Assembly (NCBI RefSeq): GCF_017876435.1
Contig: NZ_JAGIOA010000001.1
Span: forward strand, 1,798,001 to 1,862,000
Reading direction: 5' to 3'
Origin: Microbacterium phyllosphaerae
GTDB taxonomy: Bacteria; Actinomycetota; Actinomycetes; Actinomycetales; Microbacteriaceae
DNA: 64,000 nt
Position 1 is the stretch's first letter. The number at the start of each line of letters is the position of its first letter. This document shows positions 18,395 through 28,022 of this stretch, in pieces. Position numbers and translations under genes: made by a program. Below the pieces are notes generated by a model. That model made no database searches and was not told the DNA's origin. It was given only the letters and a program-made list of their open reading frames with translations.

Positions 18395-19728
18395 CGTGCG
18401 CTCGCCACCACCGGCGGCTTCGCCGCCAGCATCCGCTCGAGGGCGACCCGCGCCGGGTCGGCCACGTCCGCCGTCACCGTGATCCGATTGGGGGTGCGGC
18501 CGGCCACGAGCTCTTCGAGCACCCACGCGAGGTATCCGGGATGGATGCGGTACATCGTCGAGCACGGGCAGACCACCGGGTCCAGGCAGAAGATCTCGTG
18601 CTGGGGGAACTGCGCGGCCAGTCGGCGCACGAGGTTGATCTCCGTGCCGATCGCGAAGGTCGTGGGCTCTGTCGCGGCGGCGATCGCGCGGCGGATGTAG
18701 TCGGTGGAACCCGCTTCGTCCGCGGCGTCCACCACTTCCATCGGGCACTCCGGATGCACGATCACACGCACGTCGGGATGCTCGGCGCGAGCCTCGTCGA
18801 TCTGCGCCACGGAGAAGCGCCGGTGCACCGAGCAGAAGCCGTGCCAGAGGATCACGCGGGAGTCGACGAGAGCGGATGCCGTCGAGCCGCCGAGCGCCTT
18901 GCGCGGGTTCCACATCGGCATCTGCTCGAGGGGCACGCCCATCGCCTTCGCGGTGTTGCGGCCCAGGTGCTGGTCGGGGAAGAACAGCACTCGCTGCCCT
19001 CGTTCGAACGCCCACTCGAGCACGGTCTGCGCATTCGACGACGTGCACACGATTCCGCCGTGCCGTCCGACGAAGCCTTTGATCGCGGCCGACGAGTTCA
19101 TGTACGTCACGGGGACGACGGGCACACGGCCGTCGGCATCCTGAGCGTCGAGATCGCCGAGGACATCGGCGAGCTGTTCCCAGCACTCCTCGACCTGATC
19201 GATGTCCGCCATGTCGGCCATCGAGCATCCGGCTGCGAGGTTCGGCAGGATCACGGCCTGGTCGGGGCCGGAGAGCAGGTCGGCGGTCTCGGCCATGAAG
19301 TGCACGCCGCAGAAGACGATGGCCTCGGCATCCGGTCGCTCCTTCGCCGCTGTCGCGAGCTGGAACGAGTCGCCCACGTAGTCGGCGTGACGCACGACCT
19401 CCTCGCGCTGGTAGAAGTGTCCGAGCACGACGGCCCGGTCGCCGAGCGTCGCCTTGGCCACGCGGATGCGCTCGTCGAGCTCGTCCTCGCTCGCCTCGCG
19501 ATACTCCGCCGGAAGCTCGCCCTGACGCGGCGCTCCGGTCGGGATGACATCTCCCATCGACGATCCCGGCCCGTATCCGGGGCGCGCGTCGAAGTCCCAG
19601 GGGCCCGCGGCGAGATCGGTCGTGCAGGTCGCGTCTGTCGAGGCCCCCGACACGATCGACTGGATCGCGTGGTCGACGGAGGCGTCGACGGGCTGGACTG
19701 CCGGGGTCGGAACGAAGGTGATGCTCAT
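18391..19728 (-). CDS. nadA: quinolinate synthase
   Basis: 445 residues. It condenses iminoaspartate with dihydroxyacetone phosphate to quinolinate and carries a 4Fe-4S cluster. The likely cluster cysteines are Cys168 (A-A-G-C-S-M), Cys328 (H-P-E-C) and one of Cys387/Cys389 (V-C-P-C-S). The first 75 residues are an extension before the core, as in other actinobacterial NadA proteins. The ATG overlaps the nrtR stop in ATGA, so nadA translation is coupled to its regulator. Cytoplasmic. Confidence 0.95.
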   Translation of the reverse strand: MSITFVPTPAVQPVDASVDHAIQSIVSGASTDATCTTDLAAGPWDFDARPGYGPGSSMGDVIPTGAPRQGELPAEYREASEDELDERIRVAKATLGDRAVVLGHFYQREEVVRHADYVGDSFQLATAAKERPDAEAIVFCGVHFMAETADLLSGPDQAVILPNLAAGCSMADMADIDQVEECWEQLADVLGDLDAQDADGRVPVVPVTYMNSSAAIKGFVGRHGGIVCTSSNAQTVLEWAFERGQRVLFFPDQHLGRNTAKAMGVPLEQMPMWNPRKALGGSTASALVDSRVILWHGFCSVHRRFSVAQIDEARAEHPDVRVIVHPECPMEVVDAADEAGSTDYIRRAIAAATEPTTFAIGTEINLVRRLAAQFPQHEIFCLDPVVCPCSTMYRIHPGYLAWVLEELVAGRTPNRITVTADVADPARVALERMLAAKPPVVASAR

Positions 19729-20441
19729 CGGGTGCTCGTTTCCTCGGGGCCGAGAGGGCCGTGATCGGCCAGTTCGACATCGGTGTTGTAGCGGTACAGG
19801 CGGGCGGGGCGGTGGCTGCCCGTGCGGAACTGGTCGGTGGGGAGGAGGTTGCCGGCGGATTCGACCTGCCGGCGGAAGTTGGCCGGGTCGAGGTGCTTGC
19901 CGAGAATCGCCTCGTAGGCCTCTCGAAGATCGGCCAGGGTGAACTCCGCCGGCAGGAAGCCGTGTGCGACGCGGCTGTAGCCGACCTTGCTGCGCAGGCG
20001 CCAGAGCGCGTAGTCGATGATCTTGCGGTGATCGAACGCGAGTGGGGGCAGGTCGCCGAGATCGAACCAGCGCACGTTCTCGGGAGCAAGCCCTGATGCC
20101 CGATGCGCGGCGCTCTGGGCGTCGACCTCGTCCTGCCGCAGCAGTGCCCAGTAGACGATCGACACCACACGCGTGGGGGAGCGGTCGACGGCGCCGAAGG
20201 CGTAGAGCTGCTCGAGGTAGCTGGGTGTGAGTCCGGTCGTCTCGGCGAGCGTGCGTGCGGCGGCATCGACCGGCGATTCGGCAGGCGTCAGCCAGCCTCC
20301 GGGAAGCGCCCACTGGTCGGCGAACGGCTCGCGCGTGCGCAGGACCAGCGGCAGCGCGAGCACCGCCGCGCCGTCGTCGGTGCGACGGAGCGTGAGGATC
20401 ACCGTCGACACGGCGACATCGATGCCCCTGGTTTGAGTCAT
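19725..20441 (-). CDS. nrtR: NrtR-type Nudix-HTH regulator of NAD synthesis
   Basis: 238 residues. An N-terminal Nudix-fold domain (about 8-140) is followed by a winged helix DNA-binding domain with the family sequence F-T-L-A-D-L-R-E-A-Y-E-A-I-L-G and N-F-R-R-Q-V. The Nudix box is degenerate: where an active enzyme has R-E-x2-E-E it reads R-T-L-A-E-T, as expected for a regulator that senses ADP-ribose rather than hydrolysing it. NrtR proteins repress NAD genes; here it heads nadA-nadB-nadC-nifS, so it probably controls its own operon. The ATG at 20441 is chosen; TCTTAGTG repeats lie just upstream. Confidence 0.93.
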   Translation of the reverse strand: MTQTRGIDVAVSTVILTLRRTDDGAAVLALPLVLRTREPFADQWALPGGWLTPAESPVDAAARTLAETTGLTPSYLEQLYAFGAVDRSPTRVVSIVYWALLRQDEVDAQSAAHRASGLAPENVRWFDLGDLPPLAFDHRKIIDYALWRLRSKVGYSRVAHGFLPAEFTLADLREAYEAILGKHLDPANFRRQVESAGNLLPTDQFRTGSHRPARLYRYNTDVELADHGPLGPEETSTR

Positions 20442-20465
20442 TGGTACCTTAACCTCCGAGATCGA

Positions 20466-20491
20466 TCTTAGTGTCATCTCGACTCTTAGTG
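20466..20491 (-). promoter_or_regulatory. direct repeat upstream of nrtR, candidate operator
   Basis: TCTTAGTG occurs twice as a direct repeat at 20466-20473 and 20484-20491, 18 bp apart start to start, in the short leader of nrtR. The palindrome AGATCGATCT (20459-20468) overlaps the first copy. Position makes this the natural place for NrtR binding, but I have not matched it to a known motif. Confidence 0.4.
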
Positions 20492-20567
20492 CACCTGTAT
20501 GACGGATCGGCTGCTGAGGCCGAAACGTTATATACCAGCGTTCCGGACTCTTGTCGCCTGGATGGCT

Positions 20568-20594
20568 ATTTGTTAGGTTACTGTCCTAACAAAT
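20568..20594. promoter_or_regulatory. perfect 10-bp inverted repeat, candidate importer operator
   Basis: ATTTGTTAGG (20568-20577), a 7-bp spacer and CCTAACAAAT (20585-20594) form a perfect, AT-rich inverted repeat in GC-rich DNA, 93 bp before the solute-binding protein start and in the divergent nrtR-importer region. It looks like a repressor site. The left half contains TTAGGTTA, which recalls DtxR boxes, but the full 19-bp DtxR pattern does not fit. Confidence 0.5.
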
Positions 20595-20686
20595 CCCTTC
20601 ACGGGGATCTGTCGCGAGTTCCGCTCTGGGGCTCGGCTCCATCCCGGAGATCCCTCCTGCAGTGCAGCACCGAGAGGAAATACAGA

Positions 20687-22378
20687 ATGATCCGTAACGG
20701 AAGGCGCAAGATCGCGCTCACCGCTGTGGCGGGGGCATCCGTCCTCGCCCTGGGTTTGACCGCCTGTGGCGCAGGCGGCGGCAACGAGGGGAGCGGTGGC
20801 GATGGCGACCGGGCTCTTCGGGTATGGGCCGGCAGCCAGACCCCGATCACCGCGAACTACAACCCGTTCGCACCGACCGTGCTCCATGGCGCGCTCGGAC
20901 CCATCTACGAGCCGCTGTTCTTCTTCAACAAGACGGCCGACTCCGAGCCCGTCGGCCTGATCGGCGACTCGTACGAGTACAACGAGGACGGCACGGTGAT
21001 CACCGTCACCATCAAGCCCGACCTCAAGTGGAGTGACGGCGAGCCCCTCACCGCCGCCGACGTCGCGTTCTCGTTCACCTACGAGGCCAACAACCCCGAG
21101 GGCAACGGCCTCGTCTCGGCCGAGGCGACCGACGACACCACCGTCGTCCTGACCTACACGACCGCCCAGTACACGACGGAGTTCCAGCGTCTCGGCTCGA
21201 CCTACATCCTCCCCGAGCACATCTGGGCCGACGTCACCGACTTCGCGAACTTCGCGAACGAGGAACCTGTCGGTTCCGGCCCGTACGTCGTCGACAAGAC
21301 CACGAGCGAGTCGTACACACTCGTCGCGAATGAGAACTTCCGCGGCGCCGACGACCTCGGTGTCAAGAAGGTCCAGTACATCGCGGTCGACAACAACCAG
21401 ACCGCCCAGGATCTGCTCGCGGCAGGCAAGCTCGACTGGACGGGCATGTTCATCCCGAACCCCGACGATGTCACGGGCAACGGCGCGATCGACTGGATCA
21501 ACACCCCGCAGGACCCGACGGTCCTGTACACGTGCTCGAACGCCGAGCTCGGCTGCACCGGTCCGCAGACCGACGTCGCGGTGCGTCAGGCGCTCAACGT
21601 CGCCATCGATCGCGCAGCGATCAAGGACAAGGCGTTCGTCGGGCTCACCGGCGACATCTCGCCGACGTTCGCGCTGCTCCCGCGCGACGAGAAGTGGGTC
21701 GCCGACTCCGCCAACGAGGTCAGCCCGCAGGAGGCGAACGCCGCAGAGGCGGGCGAGATCCTCGAAGCGGCCGGCTACACGAAGGACGGCGACTTCTACT
21801 CCAAGGACGGAAAGCCGCTCGAGCTCAGCCTGATCTCCGTCGACGGATGGACCGACTACAACGATGCCGCGAAGCTGATCGCCGAGCAGGCCGAGGCGGC
21901 CGGCATCAAGGTCACCGCGTCGACCGTGCAGTGGCAGGAGTTCTCGGACGCCCGTCAGGGTGGCGACTTCCAGCTGATCGTCGGCGGTGTCGTCGGCACG
22001 TCCGTGGCCGACCCGTTCCAGATCTACCGCGACTGGTTCGGCGGCACGACCGTCGGCTCCACCGCAGCCGTGGGCTCGGAGGTCCCGGCCGGACGCTGGA
22101 ACTTCAGCCGCTACAGCAACCCCGTCGTCGACGAGGCGGTCCAGGCCGCGATCAGCACGAACGACGAGGCCGAGAAGAAGGAGCTGTACGGCACGATCCA
22201 GACCGAGATCGTCCGTGATCTGCCCTACATCCCGCTCGTCATCAACGCGACGCAGACCTTCTACAACACGAAGGACTTCACGGGCTGGCCGACGGAGGAC
22301 GACCTCTACGCCTTCCCGCCGTCCTGGGGTGCGATCGCGGCAGGCTACATCCTGACGCAGCTGCAGCCGGTCAAGTAA
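20687..22378 (+). CDS. family 5 solute-binding lipoprotein, ABC importer 1
   Basis: 563 residues. A lipoprotein signal peptide ends at the lipobox L-T-A-C with Cys27, followed by a Gly/Ser/Glu linker; the mature protein is anchored outside the membrane. The fold is the family 5 (DppA/OppA-like) binding protein. Segments such as Y-N-P-F-A-P, I-Y-E-P-L-F-F-F-N and the late T-G-W-P-T-E-D-D-L-Y-A resemble members that bind beta-linked oligosaccharides, so the ligand may be a sugar rather than a peptide; this is uncertain. GAGAGG (20672-20677) precedes the ATG. It heads five co-directional genes. Confidence 0.9.
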   Translation: MIRNGRRKIALTAVAGASVLALGLTACGAGGGNEGSGGDGDRALRVWAGSQTPITANYNPFAPTVLHGALGPIYEPLFFFNKTADSEPVGLIGDSYEYNEDGTVITVTIKPDLKWSDGEPLTAADVAFSFTYEANNPEGNGLVSAEATDDTTVVLTYTTAQYTTEFQRLGSTYILPEHIWADVTDFANFANEEPVGSGPYVVDKTTSESYTLVANENFRGADDLGVKKVQYIAVDNNQTAQDLLAAGKLDWTGMFIPNPDDVTGNGAIDWINTPQDPTVLYTCSNAELGCTGPQTDVAVRQALNVAIDRAAIKDKAFVGLTGDISPTFALLPRDEKWVADSANEVSPQEANAAEAGEILEAAGYTKDGDFYSKDGKPLELSLISVDGWTDYNDAAKLIAEQAEAAGIKVTASTVQWQEFSDARQGGDFQLIVGGVVGTSVADPFQIYRDWFGGTTVGSTAAVGSEVPAGRWNFSRYSNPVVDEAVQAAISTNDEAEKKELYGTIQTEIVRDLPYIPLVINATQTFYNTKDFTGWPTEDDLYAFPPSWGAIAAGYILTQLQPVK

Positions 22379-22416
22379 GGAATGGGGTCGGGGGAGCAGG
22401 AAGCAAGGTCTGTGAC

Positions 22417-23412
22417 ATGAAGTTCTATGCACGAAGAATCGGGTTCTACGCGTTCACGCTGTGGGCCGCGATCTCGCTCAACTTCCTGCTTCCCCGGCTC
22501 ATGCCGGGGAACCCGGCGGACATCATGATCGCCAAGATGCAGCGAGCGGGCGGCGAGGTCTCCGAGACCACGATCCGCAACATCAAGCTGCTTCTCGGCG
22601 GTGATGACTCGTCCCTCTGGGAGCAGTACATCGCCTACTGGGGCCGCATGTTCCAGGGAGACCTGGGAATCTCGGTGACGAAGTTCCCGGCTCCCGTGAG
22701 CGAGCTGATCGGCCAGGCACTGCCCTGGACGCTCATCCTCGTCGGCACGGTGACAGTGATCTCCTTCATCCTCGGCGTCGCGCTCGGCGCCTGGGCCGGA
22801 TGGAAGCGCGGGACCTGGGTCGATCACCTGATCCCGGCGACCACGGTCCTGCAGTCCATCCCGTACTTCTGGATGGCGCTGCTGCTCGTCTCCGTCTTCG
22901 CGGTCGGACTCGGCTGGTTCCCGATCTTCGGAGGCTACGACGTCTTCGACTTCCCGGACGGCCCCGAACCGACGTGGGCGTTCTTCACGAACGCGCTCTC
23001 TCATGCCGTGCTTCCCGCGCTCACCATCGTGCTCTCATCGGTCGGTGGCTGGATGTTCGGGATGCGCAACATGATGGTGCAGACCATGGCTGAGGACTAC
23101 GTGCTCACGGCCGAGGCCAAGGGGCTGCGTCCTCGCCGCATCATGACGACGTACGCCGCACGCAACGCCGCGATCCCCTCGATCGCCGGCTTCTCGATCA
23201 CGTTGGGATTCGTGGTCGCAGGCTCGATCGTGATGGAGCAGGTGTTCACCTATCCGGGCATCGGCAAGCTGATGTTCCAGGCGGTCACGAACAACGACTA
23301 CGCGCTGATGCAGGGGCTCTTCCTCGTCATCACGATCACGGTGCTCGCCGCCAACTTCATCATGGATCTCGTCTATGGCTTCATCGACCCGAGGGCGCGC
23401 CAGAATGTCTGA
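22417..23412 (+). CDS. ABC importer 1 permease, OppB-like
   Basis: 331 residues with about six membrane helices. It is the OppB/DppB-type inner membrane subunit: A-R-R-I-G-F-Y at the N-terminus, L-P-R-L-M-P-G-N-P in the first loop and the cytoplasmic coupling segment D-Y-V-L-T-A-E-A-K-G-L that contacts the ATPase. It pairs with the next gene, with an 8-bp overlap. The 38-bp gap after the binding protein holds no strong hairpin. Confidence 0.92.
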   Translation: MKFYARRIGFYAFTLWAAISLNFLLPRLMPGNPADIMIAKMQRAGGEVSETTIRNIKLLLGGDDSSLWEQYIAYWGRMFQGDLGISVTKFPAPVSELIGQALPWTLILVGTVTVISFILGVALGAWAGWKRGTWVDHLIPATTVLQSIPYFWMALLLVSVFAVGLGWFPIFGGYDVFDFPDGPEPTWAFFTNALSHAVLPALTIVLSSVGGWMFGMRNMMVQTMAEDYVLTAEAKGLRPRRIMTTYAARNAAIPSIAGFSITLGFVVAGSIVMEQVFTYPGIGKLMFQAVTNNDYALMQGLFLVITITVLAANFIMDLVYGFIDPRARQNV

Positions 23413-24381
23413 CACCGACAACGCAGCGCTGATCACCAAGGATCAGCCCACGACCCAGCCGGCGACCACCATCTCGCTGGCCACGCAACGCGGGCGCAAG
23501 CGCCGCCGGGTGCTCCCGACGACGTCGCCGAAGTTCATCACCGGAGCGGCGATCGTGATCGCGATCGTCCTGTTCGCGATCATCGCGCCGATGTTCTCGC
23601 AGAACCCGCGGAGCACCGACAACCCTGCTCTGCTCCCGCCGTCGCCGGAACACTGGCTCGGCACCACCAAGCTCGGCAACGACATGTTCGCCCAGCTCGC
23701 CATCGGCGCCCAGGGCTCGCTCCTGGTCGGCGTGGTCGCGGGCGGCATCGCCATCATCCTGTCCCTGCTGTTCGGCGTCCTCGCCGGCTACCTCGGCGGC
23801 TGGCGTGAAGACACTCTCGCGCTGCTGACGAACGTGATGATCGTGATCCCGGGCCTGCCGTTGGTCATGGTGATCTCGTCCTTCGTGCCGCAGCGCAGCT
23901 GGCAGCTGGTCGCGTTCGTGCTGGGCATCACCTCCTGGGCGGGCGCCGCGTACGTACTCCGACTCCAGACGCGCTCTCTGCGGACCCGTGACTACGTCTA
24001 CGCCTCGAAGGTGGCGGGGGAGCGATCCTTCCGCGTCATCCTGGTCGAGATCATGCCGAACCTGCTGCCGCTGCTCACGGCGCAGTTCCTCTTCGCGATC
24101 ATCTTCGCCATCCTCGGAGAGGCCGGCCTCTCCTACCTGGGCCTCGGCCCGAACTCCTCGATCACCTGGGGCACCATCCTCAACGACGCGCAGTCCGGGC
24201 AGGCGCTCGGTCGAGGAGCCTGGTGGTGGTTCGTACCCCCGGGCGTCATGATCGCCATGCTCGGTGCGGGCCTCGCCCTGATCAACTTCGCGATCGACGA
24301 GGTCATCAACCCCAAGCTGCGCAATGCGCCCGACGCCGCCCGACGCGTGCGCAAGGCAGCCAAGACGAAGGGGGTCGCCGC

Positions 24382-24385
<4 letters not shown>
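23405..24385 (+). CDS. ABC importer 1 permease, OppC-like
   Basis: 326 residues. The start ATG at 23405 lies inside the end of the previous gene. A basic N-terminal cytoplasmic tail of about 45 residues is followed by six membrane helices; the coupling loop T-R-D-Y-V-Y-A-S-K-V-A-G-E and the L-G-E-A-G-L-S-Y-L-G-L-G motif are those of OppC/DppC subunits. Its stop overlaps the next ATG in ATGA. Confidence 0.92.
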
Positions 24386-25241
<856 letters not shown>

Positions 25242-25245
<4 letters not shown>

Positions 25246-26078
25246 ATGCTCCCACCCTCGAAGCCCGCAACCTGGTGAAGGACTTCACGCTGCGATCCGG
25301 GCTCAAGACGTCGACCCTCCATGCGGTCAAGGACGTCTCGTTCACGATCGAAGCGGGCAAGACGGTCGCCCTCGTCGGCGAATCGGGTTCGGGTAAATCC
25401 ACCATCGCCCGGATGCTGATGAAGCTCGAGACTCCGACCAGCGGGCAGATCCTGCTCGACGGCAAGGATGCGGGGATGCGGGGCCGAGCGGTCGAGGAAT
25501 ACCGCTCGCAGGTGCAGATGGTCTTCCAGGATCCGTTCGCCTCGCTGAACCCCTTCCACACGATCGTCCATCACCTGGAGCGACCGATCAGGCTCCACCA
25601 CCCCAAGCTCTCGGGCGCCGAGGTGCGTGCGCGGGCGATCGAGCTGCTCGAGCGGGTGCGGCTGTCACCCGGCGAGAGCTTCGCCGAACGTCGCCCGCAC
25701 GAGCTGTCCGGCGGTCAGCGTCAGCGTGTGGCCATCGCGCGGGCGCTCGCACCGGGGGCACGGTTCATCGTCGCGGATGAGCCCGTCTCGATGCTCGACG
25801 TCTCGATCCGGCTGGGGGTGCTCAACCTGCTGGCCGATCTGCAGCGGGAGGAGAACCTCGGCGTGCTCTACATCACGCACGACCTCGCGACGGCTCGGCA
25901 TTTCAGCGACGAGATCATGGTGCTCTACAAGGGCGACGTCGTCGAGCGCGGGCCGGCTGACGAGGTCATCCTCAATCCGCAGCATGAGTACACGAAGACC
26001 CTGCTGGGCGCGGCGCCCGAGCCCGAGAACCTCGGCCGCCTCCGCGACGAGGTCCGCGCCGAGCTCGCGGGTCTCTGA
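25242..26078 (+). CDS. ABC importer 1 ATPase, OppF-like
   Basis: 278 residues; second ATPase of the importer. Walker A G-E-S-G-S-G-K-S-T, signature E-L-S-G-G-Q-R-Q-R, Walker B F-I-V-A-D-E-P-V-S-M-L-D and switch H-D-L-A-T. The Q-M-V-F-Q-D-P-F-A-S-L-N-P Q-loop is that of OppF. The operon ends here; a long imperfect hairpin follows 5 bp after the stop. Confidence 0.94.
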
Positions 26079-26082
26079 GCAT

Positions 26083-26147
26083 CCGTTCCGGTTCCACTTC
26101 GTGCCGCCGGCGACCCGTTCGCGCGGCACGAAGTGCGACCGGAACGG
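26083..26147. terminator. long hairpin after importer 1
   Basis: Two 25-nt arms (26083-26107 and 26123-26147) pair with only two adjacent mismatches around a 15-nt loop. It begins just after the importer operon stop. There is no U-run, so it may act as an mRNA 3' end stabiliser or Rho-aided terminator, or be a REP-type repeat. Confidence 0.5.
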
Positions 26148-26210
26148 CACCCGTCTCGGTGCGGACGACCCGCTAGACTGAACGCACAAGTGAAGACAGG
26201 CCGAATGACC

Positions 26211-26401
26211 CACGCGGGAGAGCCCCGGCGAACGCAGCCGGGCACCGAAGGAGCAAGCCTCCCCGCCAATCTCTCAGGTATGCGTACCGCGCGGTTCCGG
26301 CCACTCTGAAAAGCGAGATCGAGCGATGCTGTAGCGCTCGGCTCCGCCGACGGTGAAAGCCCAGTCTCTGGGTGAAGCTCTCAGGCCCATGACAGAGGGG
26401 G
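26211..26401 (+). promoter_or_regulatory. tandem glycine riboswitch
   Basis: Two glycine aptamers in series precede gcvT. Aptamer 1 (about 26213-26303) has GGGAGAG, the ACCGAAGGAGCAA core and CTCTCAGGT; aptamer 2 (about 26304-26401) has ACTCTGAAAAG, GGTGAAAGCC, GCTCTCAGGC and GACAGAGGGG. These are the conserved glycine riboswitch segments. TAGACT at 26174-26179 is a probable -10 box. Glycine binding would turn on the gcv operon; the expression platform lies in 26402-26456 just before the gcvT start. Confidence 0.95.
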
Positions 26402-26456
26402 AGTTCCGAGGACCAGCGTCTGCGCTGTTCCGCCCGACCCAGCCCGGGAGAACTCC

Positions 26457-27641
26457 ATGTCCGACCCTCGCTACACCCCGCTCCGTGAGCGCCATGAGGC
26501 GCTCGGCGCCTCGTTCACCGACTTCGGCGGCTGGCAGATGCCGGTGCGCTACACGTCCGACCTCGCCGAGCACCACGCCGTGCGACAGGCCGCCGGGATC
26601 TTCGACATCTCGCACATGGCCGAGTTCATGGTCACCGGAGACTTCGCCGGGGACTTCCTCGACTACTCCCTGGCCGGTCGGCTGTCCGCCATGCCCGTGG
26701 GCAAGGCGAAGTACTCGCTGATGCTCGCAGACGACGGCGGGATCATCGACGACGTCATCGTCTACCGGCTCGCCGACGATCGCTTCCTCGTCATCGCGAA
26801 CGCGGGCAACCGCGGATTCGTCGATGCCGCCTTCGCTTCGCGCGTCCGCTCGTTCCCCTCACTGATCGAGCGTGAACGTCCGGCGCTCGCCGCGGGGGAG
26901 GACCGCACCTTCGAGGGCTTCCTCGGAGATCGCGGCGTCGACGTCGAAGACGTCTCCGACGAGTACGCGCTGCTCGCCGTCCAGGGCCCCGCATCCGAGG
27001 CCATCGTCTCGTCGACGGCAGGCATCTCCGACCTCAGCACTCCCTGGGCGGAGCAGAAGTACTACTCCTGGGCCGATGCCTCCTTCCTCGGCGGACCGTT
27101 GCTCCTCGCCCGCACCGGGTACACGGGTGAGGACGGCTTCGAGCTGCTCGTCCGCGTCGCCGATGCCCCTGCGCTCTGGGACGCACTCGTCGACGCCGGG
27201 CAGACGCACGGTCTCGTGTCGGCCGGCCTCGCGGCGCGCGACACGCTCCGACTCGAAGCGGGTATGCCTCTCTACGGGCATGAGCTCTCCCGCGAGACCA
27301 AGCCGTCGCAGGCCGGTCTCGGACGAGTCGTCGTCACCGACAAGGAGAGCTTCATCGGCAAGGGAGCGGTGGATGCCGCATCCGATGCCCCCGTGCTCGT
27401 CGGGCTCGTCGCCGAGGGCAAGCGCGCGGGCCGTGCCGGGTACTCCGTCGTGGGCGAAGACGGCGCTGTGCTCGGCGAGATCACCAGCGGTGCGCTCAGC
27501 CCGACGCTCGGCCACCCGATCGCGATGGCCTACGTCGTACCGTCTTCCGCTGCGGAGGGAACCGCAGTATTCCTTGATGTGCGGGGGACCCGCATCCCCG
27601 CGACCGTGACCGCCCTGCCTTTCTACCGGAGGACCAAATGA
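26457..27641 (+). CDS. gcvT: glycine cleavage system aminomethyltransferase (T-protein)
   Basis: 394 residues. It transfers the methylene group from aminomethyl-lipoyl GcvH to tetrahydrofolate, releasing ammonia. Family segments are [11 protein letters not shown] near residue 20, G-I-F-D-I-S-H-M, the folate-site Asp region N-A-G-N and [11 protein letters not shown]. The ATG is preceded by GGGAGAA and by the glycine riboswitch. Its stop overlaps gcvH in ATGA. Confidence 0.97.
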   Translation: MSDPRYTPLRERHEALGASFTDFGGWQMPVRYTSDLAEHHAVRQAAGIFDISHMAEFMVTGDFAGDFLDYSLAGRLSAMPVGKAKYSLMLADDGGIIDDVIVYRLADDRFLVIANAGNRGFVDAAFASRVRSFPSLIERERPALAAGEDRTFEGFLGDRGVDVEDVSDEYALLAVQGPASEAIVSSTAGISDLSTPWAEQKYYSWADASFLGGPLLLARTGYTGEDGFELLVRVADAPALWDALVDAGQTHGLVSAGLAARDTLRLEAGMPLYGHELSRETKPSQAGLGRVVVTDKESFIGKGAVDAASDAPVLVGLVAEGKRAGRAGYSVVGEDGAVLGEITSGALSPTLGHPIAMAYVVPSSAAEGTAVFLDVRGTRIPATVTALPFYRRTK

Positions 27642-28015
27642 CCGACCTCAACGCACTCAGCTACACCGACGAGCACGAGTGGATCGCCGCTGACGGCGAC
27701 ACCGTGACCATCGGGATCACCGACTACGCCGCCGACAAGCTCGGCGACGTCGTCTTCGTCGAGCTCCCCGCCGTGGGCACCGAGGTCACCGCCGGATCGG
27801 TGGTGGGCGAGATCGAGTCGACCAAGTCAGTCGGCGAGCTCTACGCGCCTGTCACCGGCACGGTCGTCGAGATCAACGACGCCGCGGTCGACGACCCGTC
27901 GCTCGTCAACGCCGAGCCGTTCGTCGGCGGCTGGCTGATCAAGGTCTCCGTCGCCGCCGGTGCGCTCGACGGACTCATGGACCGCGACGCGTACGTCGCT
28001 CTCACGGAGGGCTGA
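27638..28015 (+). CDS. gcvH: glycine cleavage system H-protein
   Basis: 125 residues. The lipoyl carrier of the complex: the lipoylated Lys63 lies in [12 protein letters not shown], and D-E-H-E-W-I is the usual N-terminal segment. It shuttles the aminomethyl group from GcvP to GcvT. The start overlaps the gcvT stop, and gcvP begins 7 bp after its stop. Confidence 0.97.
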   Translation: MTDLNALSYTDEHEWIAADGDTVTIGITDYAADKLGDVVFVELPAVGTEVTAGSVVGEIESTKSVGELYAPVTGTVVEINDAAVDDPSLVNAEPFVGGWLIKVSVAAGALDGLMDRDAYVALTEG

Positions 28016-28022
28016 TCGACCA

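Noticed and set aside
20568-20594. Palindrome as a DtxR/IdeR iron box
   Set aside because: Only the left TTAGGTTA half fits; the spacing and right half do not match the 19-bp consensus, and the neighbouring gene is not an iron gene.
20573-22432. Long minus-strand frame (about 619 codons) opposite the importer binding protein
   Set aside because: It mirrors the GC-rich third positions of the real gene, is Arg/Asp/Val-rich without domains, and has no ribosome binding site.
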